Assembly (NCBI GenBank): GCA_007126995.1
Contig: SLAD01000300.1
Span: 1 to 6,839, forward strand
Length of the DNA stretch: 6,839 bases
DNA from: Kiritimatiellia bacterium
Lineage (GTDB): Bacteria; Verrucomicrobiota; Kiritimatiellia; SLAD01
Direction: 5' to 3'
Shown: positions 1-4,705 of the stretch, in pieces
How positions within the stretch are numbered: the first letter of the stretch is position 1
Layout of the letters: every line of letters starts with the position of its first letter
The notes under the pieces: generated by a model
The model's database searches: none
Told to the model about the DNA's origin: nothing
Seen by the model: only the letters and a program-made list of their open reading frames with translations
Translations under genes and position numbers: made by a program

Positions 1-169
1 AGGGGCGCGACAGCGAGTGGACATCGACCTGTTCCCCGCCGATGGTCCGGGCCAAAGCGGCCAGATCGGTCGTGGTGGTGGTAACGCGCACGCGGGCAGA
101 CGCCTCATGAGTGAACGAAATCCCCATCACGAGGGCCAGCAAAGTAAATCCTATTCTTCTTATCTTCAT
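1..169 (-). CDS. Metal ABC transporter substrate-binding protein, ZnuA/TroA-like (N-terminal fragment)
   Basis: This is the first 56 codons of a periplasmic metal-binding protein; the rest lies beyond the left edge. The start MKIRRIGFTLLALVMG is a signal peptide (basic n-region, hydrophobic core) ending near SARV at residues 24-27. The mature start, VRVTTTTTDLAALARTIGGE at about residues 28-47, followed by QVDVHSLSRP, matches the opening of cluster A-I solute-binding proteins. In that family it forms the first strand and helix, just before the first metal-ligand histidine, which is not in the window. Such proteins capture Zn2+ or Mn2+ and deliver it to an ABC permease. The metal cannot be told from this fragment; zinc is inferred from the porin-like gene upstream. 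I chose the second of two nearby ATGs because the Shine-Dalgarno is 7 bases from it but only 1 base from the first (173-175). It follows the barrel gene after 41 bases, presumably in the same operon. Confidence 0.82.
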   Translation of the reverse strand, partial: MKIRRIGFTLLALVMGISFTHEASARVRVTTTTTDLAALARTIGGEQVDVHSLSRP

Positions 170-176
170 GTTCATA

Positions 177-181
177 CTCCT
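177..181 (-). promoter_or_regulatory. Ribosome binding site of the substrate-binding protein gene
   Basis: AGGAG on the minus strand lies 7 bases before the ATG at 169 and only 1 base before an alternative in-frame ATG at 175. This spacing decides the start. Confidence 0.7.
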
Positions 182-210
182 GATCTTTAAGTTGATGGTG
201 TCTGTTGTAG

Positions 211-1341
211 TTAGAAGCGATGTGGCGGATGCCAACCGATGAAGTACGTGCCCTGCAGTAGCACGAAGTGTTCGGAATCATCTTCGCGATCATCCTGCGC
301 GTACTGATACTGCACACGGAAGCGCGAAAAGTCGGTCGGACGCCATTGGTAGTAAATCGAATGCGCTTCGATCTGGGCGCCATCTTCTAGTTTCGAGAAC
401 AGGACATCGGTCAAGTCATAGCGATAGCCAATGCCATGAAATCGGTTGAAGTCCCAGTCGGCGTAGATGTAGAAGCCTTCATCGCTGCCGGCGTCAAGTC
501 CGGGCACATAATCGACATGGTTCTCGTAGGCGCTGTAGGAAGCCTTCAGAAATTCCGCGCCCACCGTTAGACCGCGATAGGTCTCGGTGCCGGTGAGGAA
601 CTTGTATTTGAGGTCGAGGCCAAACGTATAATCCATCTTCCCGCGCGCCCGTCGGTCACTGGTTAAGCCATCGTCGTCCAGCCTGTCCTCCAGCGGATCC
701 CTGTTGCCGGAAGAGGTCAGATACGAAGCGCCGGCCAGTATGGAGTGTTGACCATTCGGGGTTTGATAAAAGGTCTGGATACGGCCCAGCAGGGGATATC
801 CATCAATGCGGCGCCCCACACTGTGCTCGATTTGGTTATAGGCACCTGCAATGAGCGTCAAGGTGGGATTGAAAAAGGGCGCAACAAACTCGATGTGCCC
901 GCCGTCGCCAATAAACCCGTGATCGGTTGTCAATCCTTCGATCACATAGGGCTGATCCACTTGTGGGAAGTCATGTTCATGTACCCGGTTCAGATAGCCG
1001 AACGGGATAAACTCGCGGCCAAACTGGAGTTTCAGGTTTCCCGGCAGAATCGTGGAGACCCACGCTTCCTCCAGGTCAATTTCCCCTTCGTGCCAGCTCA
1101 GCGTGACCAGCATGTCAAAATAGGGATCGACCGGTGCGCCGATATTCAGTTCAAACGCCCGCACTTCAAATTCCGTCTCATTGGAGTCGCGCAAGGGTGC
1201 CTCCAGGACAATGTCGACACCTGCGCCAATATTCATTGGTGTACCGGCCAGCCCCATGCCTCCGGCCTGAATCACCTGTGGGGCATAGAGCATCGCCGCT
1301 GTGCCACAGGCCACGTATAGTAGTCTCCGAATCGCTCTCAT
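211..1341 (-). CDS. Outer-membrane porin-like beta-barrel protein linked to metal uptake
   Basis: The 376-residue product starts with a signal peptide (MRAIRRLLYVACGTAAMLYA, cleavage probably after QA at 25-26). Its body alternates hydrophobic and polar residues in many short strands, for example FRVQYQYAQ and HFVLLQGTYF, and it ends in a C-terminal phenylalanine (HPPHRF), the usual signature of an outer-membrane barrel. Residues 107-131 (FGREFIPFGYLN, then HEHDFPQVDQP) match, from my knowledge, a poorly named family of porin-like proteins often encoded beside ZnuA-type transporters. H121, H123, H371 and H374 could touch a metal at the barrel mouth; that is inference. Its stop is 41 bases before the substrate-binding protein gene, so the two are likely co-transcribed. 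An upstream in-frame ATG (1414-1416) would add 25 charged residues before the signal peptide and has no good ribosome site, so I reject it. A general porin unrelated to metals is the alternative. Confidence 0.8.
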   Translation of the reverse strand: MRAIRRLLYVACGTAAMLYAPQVIQAGGMGLAGTPMNIGAGVDIVLEAPLRDSNETEFEVRAFELNIGAPVDPYFDMLVTLSWHEGEIDLEEAWVSTILPGNLKLQFGREFIPFGYLNRVHEHDFPQVDQPYVIEGLTTDHGFIGDGGHIEFVAPFFNPTLTLIAGAYNQIEHSVGRRIDGYPLLGRIQTFYQTPNGQHSILAGASYLTSSGNRDPLEDRLDDDGLTSDRRARGKMDYTFGLDLKYKFLTGTETYRGLTVGAEFLKASYSAYENHVDYVPGLDAGSDEGFYIYADWDFNRFHGIGYRYDLTDVLFSKLEDGAQIEAHSIYYQWRPTDFSRFRVQYQYAQDDREDDSEHFVLLQGTYFIGWHPPHRF

Positions 1342-1348
1342 TCGCGTA

Positions 1349-1354
1349 TCCTTT
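1349..1354 (-). promoter_or_regulatory. Ribosome binding site of the porin-like gene
   Basis: AAAGGA lies 7 bases before the ATG at 1341. It supports this start over the in-frame ATG at 1416, and the resulting protein begins directly with a signal peptide. Confidence 0.6.
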
Positions 1355-1424
1355 CTTTTCGTTTCCACATTCCTGCGCCCGATCACCGCTCGAGGCAATC
1401 GATAGCTATTTATCAAGATTTACA

Positions 1425-1513
1425 TGCCAAACACATGATTGGCAATAATAAATTTTGAAAATATATTGCATTCATATTATTAGTCATCAATACAAAATAT
1501 TTGATTAATCAAA
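1425..1513. promoter_or_regulatory. AT-rich upstream region of the metal-uptake operon with three inverted repeats
   Basis: This stretch is far richer in A+T than the flanking genes. Three symmetric elements are visible. At 1425-1444, TGCCAA and TTGGCA flank 8 bases. At 1460-1481 there is a 22-bp imperfect palindrome with 14 of 22 positions symmetric and core TGCATTCA. At 1500-1513 there is a perfect 14-bp palindrome, TTTGATTAATCAAA. A weak minus-strand promoter, TTGCCA, 17 bases, TAAATC, overlaps the first repeat. Metal-uptake operons are commonly repressed by Fur/Zur-family proteins that bind AT-rich palindromes, so one of these may be an operator. None matches the classical gammaproteobacterial Zur or Fur box, so the regulator is unassigned. 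Confidence 0.4.
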
Positions 1514-1563
1514 ATGGCGGGGCGAGGCGCTTGCCCTGCTTGGCTCGTAGGGCGGAGCATCGG

Positions 1564-1897
1564 GCGCTGCCGAGCCGCGATCCGGTCATAGAGCTTGAGT
1601 CCCGCCGTAGAACGGGCCGTGCCACCACGTGTAGACCTGTATGAAAAAGGACTGATGCTGGACCCGATCCGGCGTATTGGCGTACAGGCGTTCGCGCTCC
1701 TTCAGTGCTTCGAGCACCAGTTTGACGTTGCCTTGGCGAAGGTAGCGCAGACCCCACTTGCCGCCAGTTTCGTGCTGCGACTGGAGGTGGTCGGATTGTT
1801 CCAGCAGCAACGTGGCGTAGCCGCGCGATGCGGCATCCACCGCGGCGCCCAGGCCGGTCGCGCCGCCGCCAATGATCAGGATATCGATATCGGCCAT
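1564..1897 (-). pseudogene. glpD: Decayed 5' fragment of FAD-dependent glycerol-3-phosphate dehydrogenase
   Basis: The intact enzyme oxidises glycerol-3-phosphate to dihydroxyacetone phosphate at the membrane with FAD and passes electrons to quinone. Residues 1-35 keep the dinucleotide-binding start (ILIIGGGATGLGAAVDAASR, then GYATLLLEQ). The family's conserved TSSRSTKL is then encoded in the +1 frame (1788-1765), directly after D36. This implies loss of about 11 bases (the FASG stretch) and a compensating change before GLRYLRQGN. The frame then reads correctly through WWHGPFYGG but meets a TGA at 1588-1586. A one-base shift restores LKLYDRIAARQR (1599-1564), consistent with a 2-base loss in the GGC/GGG run. 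After that, similarity ends. About 115 of some 500 or more residues remain, with at least three indels, so this is a dead gene. Sequencing error cannot explain the missing C-terminal four fifths. Confidence 0.85.
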
Positions 1898-2050
1898 AGG
1901 GTGATTTTCGTATTTATCTGCGGCGATTGCGAAAGGAAAGCGATGCTCTGCTTGCTGGCTTGCATGCGGGTGAAACCGTTCGCAATGCCGTACTCTACCA
2001 ATGGCAGGGAGCGTGGGAGGAGTCTCATGCCTCCAAAGTCACGTCGCGGC
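1898..2050. other. Intergenic stretch without a supported gene
   Basis: This separates the divergently oriented glpD remnant and toxin-antitoxin operon. No conserved protein is visible in any frame. The only translation signal is GGAGG six bases before the ATG at 2027-2029, but that frame runs as 53 unrecognised residues into the antitoxin gene in another frame. Confidence 0.5.
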
Positions 2051-2080
2051 TTGACAATACGTAATTATGTAAAGTACATT
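2051..2080 (+). promoter_or_regulatory. Promoter of the Phd/VapC-type toxin-antitoxin operon
   Basis: A perfect -35 box, TTGACA (2051-2056), is followed after 18 bases by TACATT (2075-2080), four of six matches to the -10 consensus. Transcription would begin about 7 bases later, at 2087-2088, which is where the antitoxin ATG begins. Confidence 0.65.
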
Positions 2081-2086
2081 ATTACG
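2060..2086. promoter_or_regulatory. Palindromic operator for antitoxin autoregulation
   Basis: Arms CGTAATTATGTA (2060-2071) and TACATTATTACG (2075-2086) are inverted copies matching at 11 of 12 positions around a 3-base centre. The palindrome covers most of the -35/-10 spacer, the -10 box and the presumed transcription start, ending 1 base before the antitoxin ATG. Type II antitoxins commonly repress their own operons. The centre, TGTA-AAG-TACA, resembles the TGTACA core known for YefM operators, split by three bases. Binding by this antitoxin is inference. Confidence 0.65.
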
Positions 2087-2087
2087 C

Positions 2088-2348
2088 ATGAAGACGGTAA
2101 TCACAACCACGGATGCCGCCAGGCATCTCGGCGACTATCTGGCGCGGGTACGGTTCAGGAACGAGCATTTTTTGCTCACCAAGAATGATAAACCGGCCGC
2201 TGAGCTGGTTCCTGCGATGGGATCGGGTGCAACGACTTGGGGCGACTTGTGTCGTGCGGTAAAGAATTTGCCGCTGGACCCTGAGTTTGCCGATGATTTG
2301 GAGGTTGCCAATCGGTCCGATCAACCATTGGAAAACCCATGGGACTGA
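2088..2348 (+). CDS. Type II antitoxin, Phd/YefM family, partner of VapC-like toxin
   Basis: The 86-residue product should neutralise the downstream PIN toxin by direct binding and repress its own promoter through its N-terminal DNA-binding fold. Residues 1-43 (MKTVITTTDAARHLGDYLAR, then NEHFLLTKNDKPAAELVP) show the Phd/YefM layout: a short strand, the TDAARHLGDYL helix, then FLLTKNDKPAAELVP resembling the usual 'v.i.rnGkpvAvLvp'. The C-terminal part (about 50-86) is acidic and ends DQPLENPWD, like the toxin-wrapping tails of many VapB-type antitoxins. Its last 10 bases overlap the toxin start, which favours translational coupling. No Shine-Dalgarno lies before the ATG and the promoter places the transcript start at or next to it, so translation may be leaderless. 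The assignment rests on fold-like motifs plus pairing with VapC. Confidence 0.88.
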   Translation: MKTVITTTDAARHLGDYLARVRFRNEHFLLTKNDKPAAELVPAMGSGATTWGDLCRAVKNLPLDPEFADDLEVANRSDQPLENPWD

Positions 2349-2758
2349 TTCTCGACACCTCGGCGTTGATAGAGTGGGAACGTGCTCAAGCGTCTGGAAA
2401 ACAGGTAGATCTTTCTCCTGACGAAATCATTCTGATTCCAGCCATTGTCTGGGCTGAAGCACTGATCGGTGTGCGACTTGCATCAACGGTCCAGCAAGCT
2501 GCCCAGCGGCGGGCCCGGCTCGAAGCCCTGAGATCCGTTACTCAAATTGAACCCTTTACGCCCCAACTGGCCGAATACTATGCCGATATCTATTCGGAAC
2601 TTGATGAGGCGGGAACGCCGATTCCGCAAAATGATATTGCCGTTGCTGCCACAGCGCGAGCCACGCAGTTTGGTGTTTTGGTTGGCGCCCGTGATGAGCG
2701 CCATTTTCGCCAGATACGTGATCTTCACGTGGAGGTTCTCAAACTCGTGAAGAAGTAA
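2339..2758 (+). CDS. vapC: VapC-family PIN-domain ribonuclease toxin
   Basis: The 139-residue product is a Mg2+/Mn2+-dependent endoribonuclease toxin. VapC proteins typically cleave initiator tRNA, other tRNAs or the sarcin-ricin loop; the target here cannot be read from sequence. All four expected acidic residues are present: D6 in LILDTSALIE, E40 in VWAEALIG, D99 in QNDIAVAATA and D119 in GARDERHF, a typical PIN ending. The length is normal and nothing is truncated, so it should be active. The ATG overlaps the antitoxin stop region by 10 bases (2339-2348). There is only a weak ribosome site inside the antitoxin (TTGGA), consistent with coupled translation that keeps toxin below antitoxin. 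The FmdB-like gene starts 22 bases after the stop and could share this transcript. Confidence 0.93.
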   Translation: MGLILDTSALIEWERAQASGKQVDLSPDEIILIPAIVWAEALIGVRLASTVQQAAQRRARLEALRSVTQIEPFTPQLAEYYADIYSELDEAGTPIPQNDIAVAATARATQFGVLVGARDERHFRQIRDLHVEVLKLVKK

Positions 2759-2780
2759 AGCAGATCAAGGAGAGTCGATA

Positions 2781-3071
2781 ATGCCCATTTATGTTTATGA
2801 GATCCTCCGCGACGGGGCGGATAGTGGGGAAACGTTTGAGTGCGTGCAATCCATCAAGGATAAGCCGCTGACTGTCCACCCCGAGACCGGTGAACCCGTC
2901 CGGCGAGTCATTGCCGCGCCCAATGTGGTCGGCTCCCACACGGATCGTGCAGAGAAGAAAATATTATCGAACGACAACATCGAGCGCCACGGTTTTACGA
3001 AATACGAGCGCGCCGCTCCGGGACAATATGTCCGCACGGCCGGAAAAGAGGGCCCGGCGACACTGGGCTGA
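2781..3071 (+). CDS. FmdB-like small protein lacking the zinc-ribbon cysteines
   Basis: This is a 96-residue cytoplasmic protein of unknown function. The opening MPIYVYEI, the middle FECVQSIKDKPLT and PETGEPVRRVIAAPNVVG follow the FmdB/putative regulatory zinc-ribbon pattern (MPIYEYxCxxCGxxFExxQSxxDxPLxxCPxCGxxxRRxI). Both CxxC pairs are gone, however. The first is replaced by ILRDGADSG (8-16) and the second by VHPETG (32-37); the only cysteine is C21. It therefore cannot bind zinc in the classical way. From memory, such cysteine-free relatives exist in PVC-group bacteria, so this is probably a real subfamily rather than damage. The C-terminal part (about 60-90; HGFTKYERAAPGQYVRTAG) is typical of these variants. 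A good Shine-Dalgarno, AGGAG (2768-2772), lies 8 bases before the ATG. It follows vapC by 22 bases and may be read from the same promoter. Confidence 0.75.
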   Translation: MPIYVYEILRDGADSGETFECVQSIKDKPLTVHPETGEPVRRVIAAPNVVGSHTDRAEKKILSNDNIERHGFTKYERAAPGQYVRTAGKEGPATLG

Positions 3072-3104
3072 GGCAGGATTCGTTGTGGACCGTCGGGCGC
3101 GAAT

Positions 3105-3258
3105 GCCACCGCCTAACGGGTGTGTTGATTTATCCGCGGCGCGTCGCAAGCGACGGCCCTACAGCCCGGTTATAAGCGTCTTCTGTAGGGCGTCCGCTTG
3201 CGGATCGCCGGATTCAACTCACGATTTGGAACAATCAACACGCCCTAACGACGGCGGC
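3105..3258. repeat. Nested imperfect palindromic repeat (MITE/REP-like) in a convergent gap
   Basis: The outer arms 3105-3130 and 3233-3258 are inverted copies (19 of 26 positions), including a perfect 9-bp pair GTGTTGATT / AATCAACAC. Inside, GCCCTACAG (3156-3164) pairs perfectly with CTGTAGGGC (3183-3191) around an 18-base loop. Further complementarity extends outward (about 3133-3164 with 3183-3212). Each inner arm carries its own small hairpin: CGTCGC-AA-GCGACG (3142-3155) and TCCGC-TT-GCGGA (3193-3204). No protein is encoded. The shape suggests a small non-autonomous element or dispersed palindromic repeat. Lying between convergent genes, its RNA could fold and act as a two-way terminator, although no T-run follows. 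Whether it recurs elsewhere in the genome cannot be seen here. Confidence 0.65.
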
Positions 3259-3279
3259 TACGAGCTTACTTCGAATGCG

Positions 3280-3951
3280 CTAACGAGCCTCCCCGCCATC
3301 CTCGCTCTTCAGCCCGATCAAGCGGCGCACCAGCAGCCCGCCAATGAACAGTGCCGCCAGGGCGGCCAAAGGCCAGAGGGTGGCGAAGGAGAAGGCGTCA
3401 GCCTCGGAATCCACGTGCGTGGCATGATACATCGCGGAGGTATACACAAACGACTTCGCGGCATGGCCGGTGATGGAGCTCAGCAGGAAAACTACCAGCG
3501 GCACGCGCAGCAAACCGGCGCTGTAATTGATGACGGAATGCGGGAAGCCCGGGAACACCCGCATTGCCGTTAAGGTGGCAAAGCCGGCGTTGTTTTGCAG
3601 GACGTCGTACAACGAGGACTGTTGATAGCTTTCTTTCCATGGCCCGGACACATGTCGCACCAAGATATAGGCGGCCCATGCACCCAGCACGCCGCCCAAG
3701 GTCGACCATAATGTCGCCCACGCGGGCACAAACATCACGCCCGCCGCCAGCATCAGGGTGGAGGCGGGCAGGGCGAAGGCATACAGGACCACCATCAGCC
3801 CCACCAGCAGGGGAGGCGCCCACCATTGTCCGGCATAGCGCTCAAGCCACGACGCAGCCGTCGACAAATCGATCACACCCGTTGCCTGCAGGATGATCAA
3901 GGTCAGCAATAATGCGACAAAGGCGCCGCCTTTAATGATTTCTTTATACAT
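3280..3951 (-). CDS. VTT-domain (TVP38/TMEM64, DedA-like) inner-membrane protein
   Basis: The 223-residue polytopic membrane protein has hydrophobic segments near residues 8-24, 46-62, 66-100 (probably a re-entrant or broken pair), 151-170 and 197-218. The VTT signatures are present: FALPASTLMLAAGVMF (59-74), the glycine-rich LGGVLGAWAAYILVR (85-99), and RVFPGFPHSVINYSAGLLRV (131-150), matching the family's R-x-x-P-x-x-P...N-Y-x-x-G motif. Relatives are linked to lipid scrambling or transport and envelope homeostasis; the substrate here is unknown. The C-terminus ends in a short charged tail (KSEDGGEAR). I start at the ATG (3951) because AAGGA lies 9 bases upstream; a GTG at 3957 would be only 3 bases from it. 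The gene lies 53 bases downstream of the nucleotidyltransferase gene on the same strand and may be partly co-transcribed. It converges on the FmdB-like gene across the palindromic repeat. Confidence 0.88.
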   Translation of the reverse strand: MYKEIIKGGAFVALLLTLIILQATGVIDLSTAASWLERYAGQWWAPPLLVGLMVVLYAFALPASTLMLAAGVMFVPAWATLWSTLGGVLGAWAAYILVRHVSGPWKESYQQSSLYDVLQNNAGFATLTAMRVFPGFPHSVINYSAGLLRVPLVVFLLSSITGHAAKSFVYTSAMYHATHVDSEADAFSFATLWPLAALAALFIGGLLVRRLIGLKSEDGGEAR

Positions 3952-3960
3952 CGGCACAGA

Positions 3961-3965
3961 TCCTT
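3961..3965 (-). promoter_or_regulatory. Ribosome binding site of the VTT-domain gene
   Basis: AAGGA on the minus strand lies 9 bases before the ATG at 3951 and 3 bases before the alternative GTG at 3957. It favours the ATG. Confidence 0.5.
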
Positions 3966-4004
3966 ATGGGTAAGACATGCCCTACGAAGCGGTCTTGGCA
4001 GTCG

Positions 4005-4445
4005 TCACTGCAATTCCTCAACGTCTGCTCTATCCTGCAAACGTGAAGTGGCCCGCTTATTTCTGAGGAGTTGCTCCTTGCCGATAAAGATGGCCGGGGT
4101 ACTTCCGTATGTAGCCGTTACCGCGTGAGGAGCCGCTTCATCATAGGTCACGCCATCAATAGTGTTGATCAAGTCGATCATCACAGGATCCATCCCGAAG
4201 CGGATGATTTCATTCTCCTTCTCCAGCGCCAAACCTGCGACGTCGTCCTGATTAAATCCGAAATCGACCAAAGCATTCGTCAGTTGAGCGACGTTATCCG
4301 GGGAATTGCGGAAGAAGACATCCAAATCCTTGGTGAACCGAGGATGCCCATGAAATGCGCCCGCATACCCGCCCACGAGCATGTAGTCAACTTGATGCTT
4401 TTGGAGCAGAGACAAAAACTCTTCGAAGTCTGGCTGGGTATTCAT
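4005..4445 (-). CDS. Nucleotidyltransferase-fold protein (DUF6036/AbiEii-like), likely half of a toxin-antitoxin pair
   Basis: The 146-residue cytoplasmic protein has the polymerase-beta-type nucleotidyltransferase signature: YMLVGGYAGAFHG (21-33) with the paired glycines G25-G26, then FTKDLDVFF with catalytic D40 and D42. A third acidic residue, D91 in MIDLINTIDGV, sits where the family's third metal ligand is expected. The ending, IGKEQLLRNKRATSRLQDRADVEEL, is the conserved C-terminal helix pair of this group. Members transfer nucleotides to protein or tRNA targets and often act in two-gene toxin-antitoxin systems; substrate and role here are not visible. All catalytic residues are intact. 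Its first 59 bases overlap the 3' end of the small gene upstream in another frame. The nearest ribosome site (GGGA, 4 bases before the ATG) is weak, so translational coupling is likely. Confidence 0.82.
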   Translation of the reverse strand: MNTQPDFEEFLSLLQKHQVDYMLVGGYAGAFHGHPRFTKDLDVFFRNSPDNVAQLTNALVDFGFNQDDVAGLALEKENEIIRFGMDPVMIDLINTIDGVTYDEAAPHAVTATYGSTPAIFIGKEQLLRNKRATSRLQDRADVEELQ

Positions 4446-4578
4446 ACAGTCCCATCTTCCCGGCGTTAATGCGCAATTGCTCCACCAAGGCCAGTCGCTG
4501 TTCAGGCGACATACGCCGTGCTTCAGCTCGATTGAGCGCCTTTTCCTGCTCGAAGCCGTGTATGACCTGCAGTTTCAT
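4387..4578 (-). CDS. Small helical protein paired with the nucleotidyltransferase (antitoxin-like)
   Basis: The 63-residue product begins MKLQVIHGFEQEKALNRAEA, followed by SPEQRLALVEQLR (24-36) and YEYPARLRRVF (45-55). I recognise this pattern (KLQV start, a helical xAExxxMTPEQRLALVEQLR segment, YEYPxRLRRV tail) from short genes that immediately precede nucleotidyltransferase genes; no individual function is established to my knowledge. The partner role is inferred from that linkage. There is no Shine-Dalgarno before the ATG. A promoter-like pair (TTGCGT, 17 bases, TAGACT) ends only 6 bases upstream, so the message may be leaderless. The last 59 coding bases are also read by the nucleotidyltransferase gene, an unusually long overlap in which both frames carry conserved sequence. 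Confidence 0.72.
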   Translation of the reverse strand: MKLQVIHGFEQEKALNRAEARRMSPEQRLALVEQLRINAGKMGLYEYPARLRRVFVSAPKASS

Positions 4579-4584
4579 GGTGCG

Positions 4585-4613
4585 AGTCTACCAGACACGA
4601 AAGTTGAACGCAA
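4585..4613 (-). promoter_or_regulatory. Candidate promoter of the small gene/nucleotidyltransferase pair
   Basis: On the minus strand TTGCGT (4613-4608) and TAGACT (4590-4585) are separated by 17 bases and match the sigma-70 boxes at three and four of six positions. Transcription would start about 7 bases on, near 4578, the first base of the small gene. Confidence 0.4.
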
Positions 4614-4705
4614 GCGACGCCAGCCCGATCAGGGTTCGACGCGTATCTGCATTCCGCCCTCATCAAATGGACACGTCCTGAGAATTACGGTAGCGTTACG
4701 CACCT
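4614..4705. other. Divergent intergenic region
   Basis: This lies between the minus-strand toxin-antitoxin-like pair and the plus-strand protease. I see no convincing -35/-10 pair for the protease and no Shine-Dalgarno. A small hairpin, GGTAGCG-TTA-CGCACC (4689-4704, one bulged A), ends 1 base before the protease GTG, where a ribosome site would normally lie. Confidence 0.4.

Noticed and set aside
745..1320. Plus-strand open frame of 191 residues across the porin-like gene
   Set aside because: It is antisense to a gene with a signal peptide, barrel strands and a ribosome site; the translation has no recognisable features.
1342..1416. N-terminal extension of the porin-like protein from the ATG at 1416
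   Set aside because: It would put 25 mostly polar and charged residues before an otherwise well-formed signal peptide, and a ribosome site lies before the ATG at 1341.
2027..2188. Possible 53-residue gene with a strong ribosome site (GGAGG, 6 bases before ATG)
   Set aside because: Its product has no recognisable motif, it runs through the promoter/operator and into the antitoxin gene in another frame, and the antitoxin frame is clearly the real one.
3105..3258. Integron attC-like site suggested by GCCTAAC at 3112-3118 and CCCTAAC at 3243-3249
   Set aside because: In attC the two core sites are inverted to each other (RYYYAAC ... GTTRRRY). Here TAACG occurs in the same orientation in both arms and is unpaired in the palindrome, and no cassette or integrase is visible.
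3105..3258. CRISPR array or tandem repeats
   Set aside because: Symmetry is inverted, not direct; there are no regularly spaced identical units.
2890..3573. Plus-strand open frame of 227 residues spanning the FmdB-like gene, the repeat and the VTT-domain gene
   Set aside because: It crosses three unrelated features out of frame with the two real genes and encodes no recognisable protein.
4609..4619. Second copy of part of the palindromic element (CGCAAGCGACG, also at 3145-3155)
   Set aside because: Only 11 bases are shared and the surrounding sequence does not align; chance is likely in a GC-rich window, though it overlaps the candidate -35 box.
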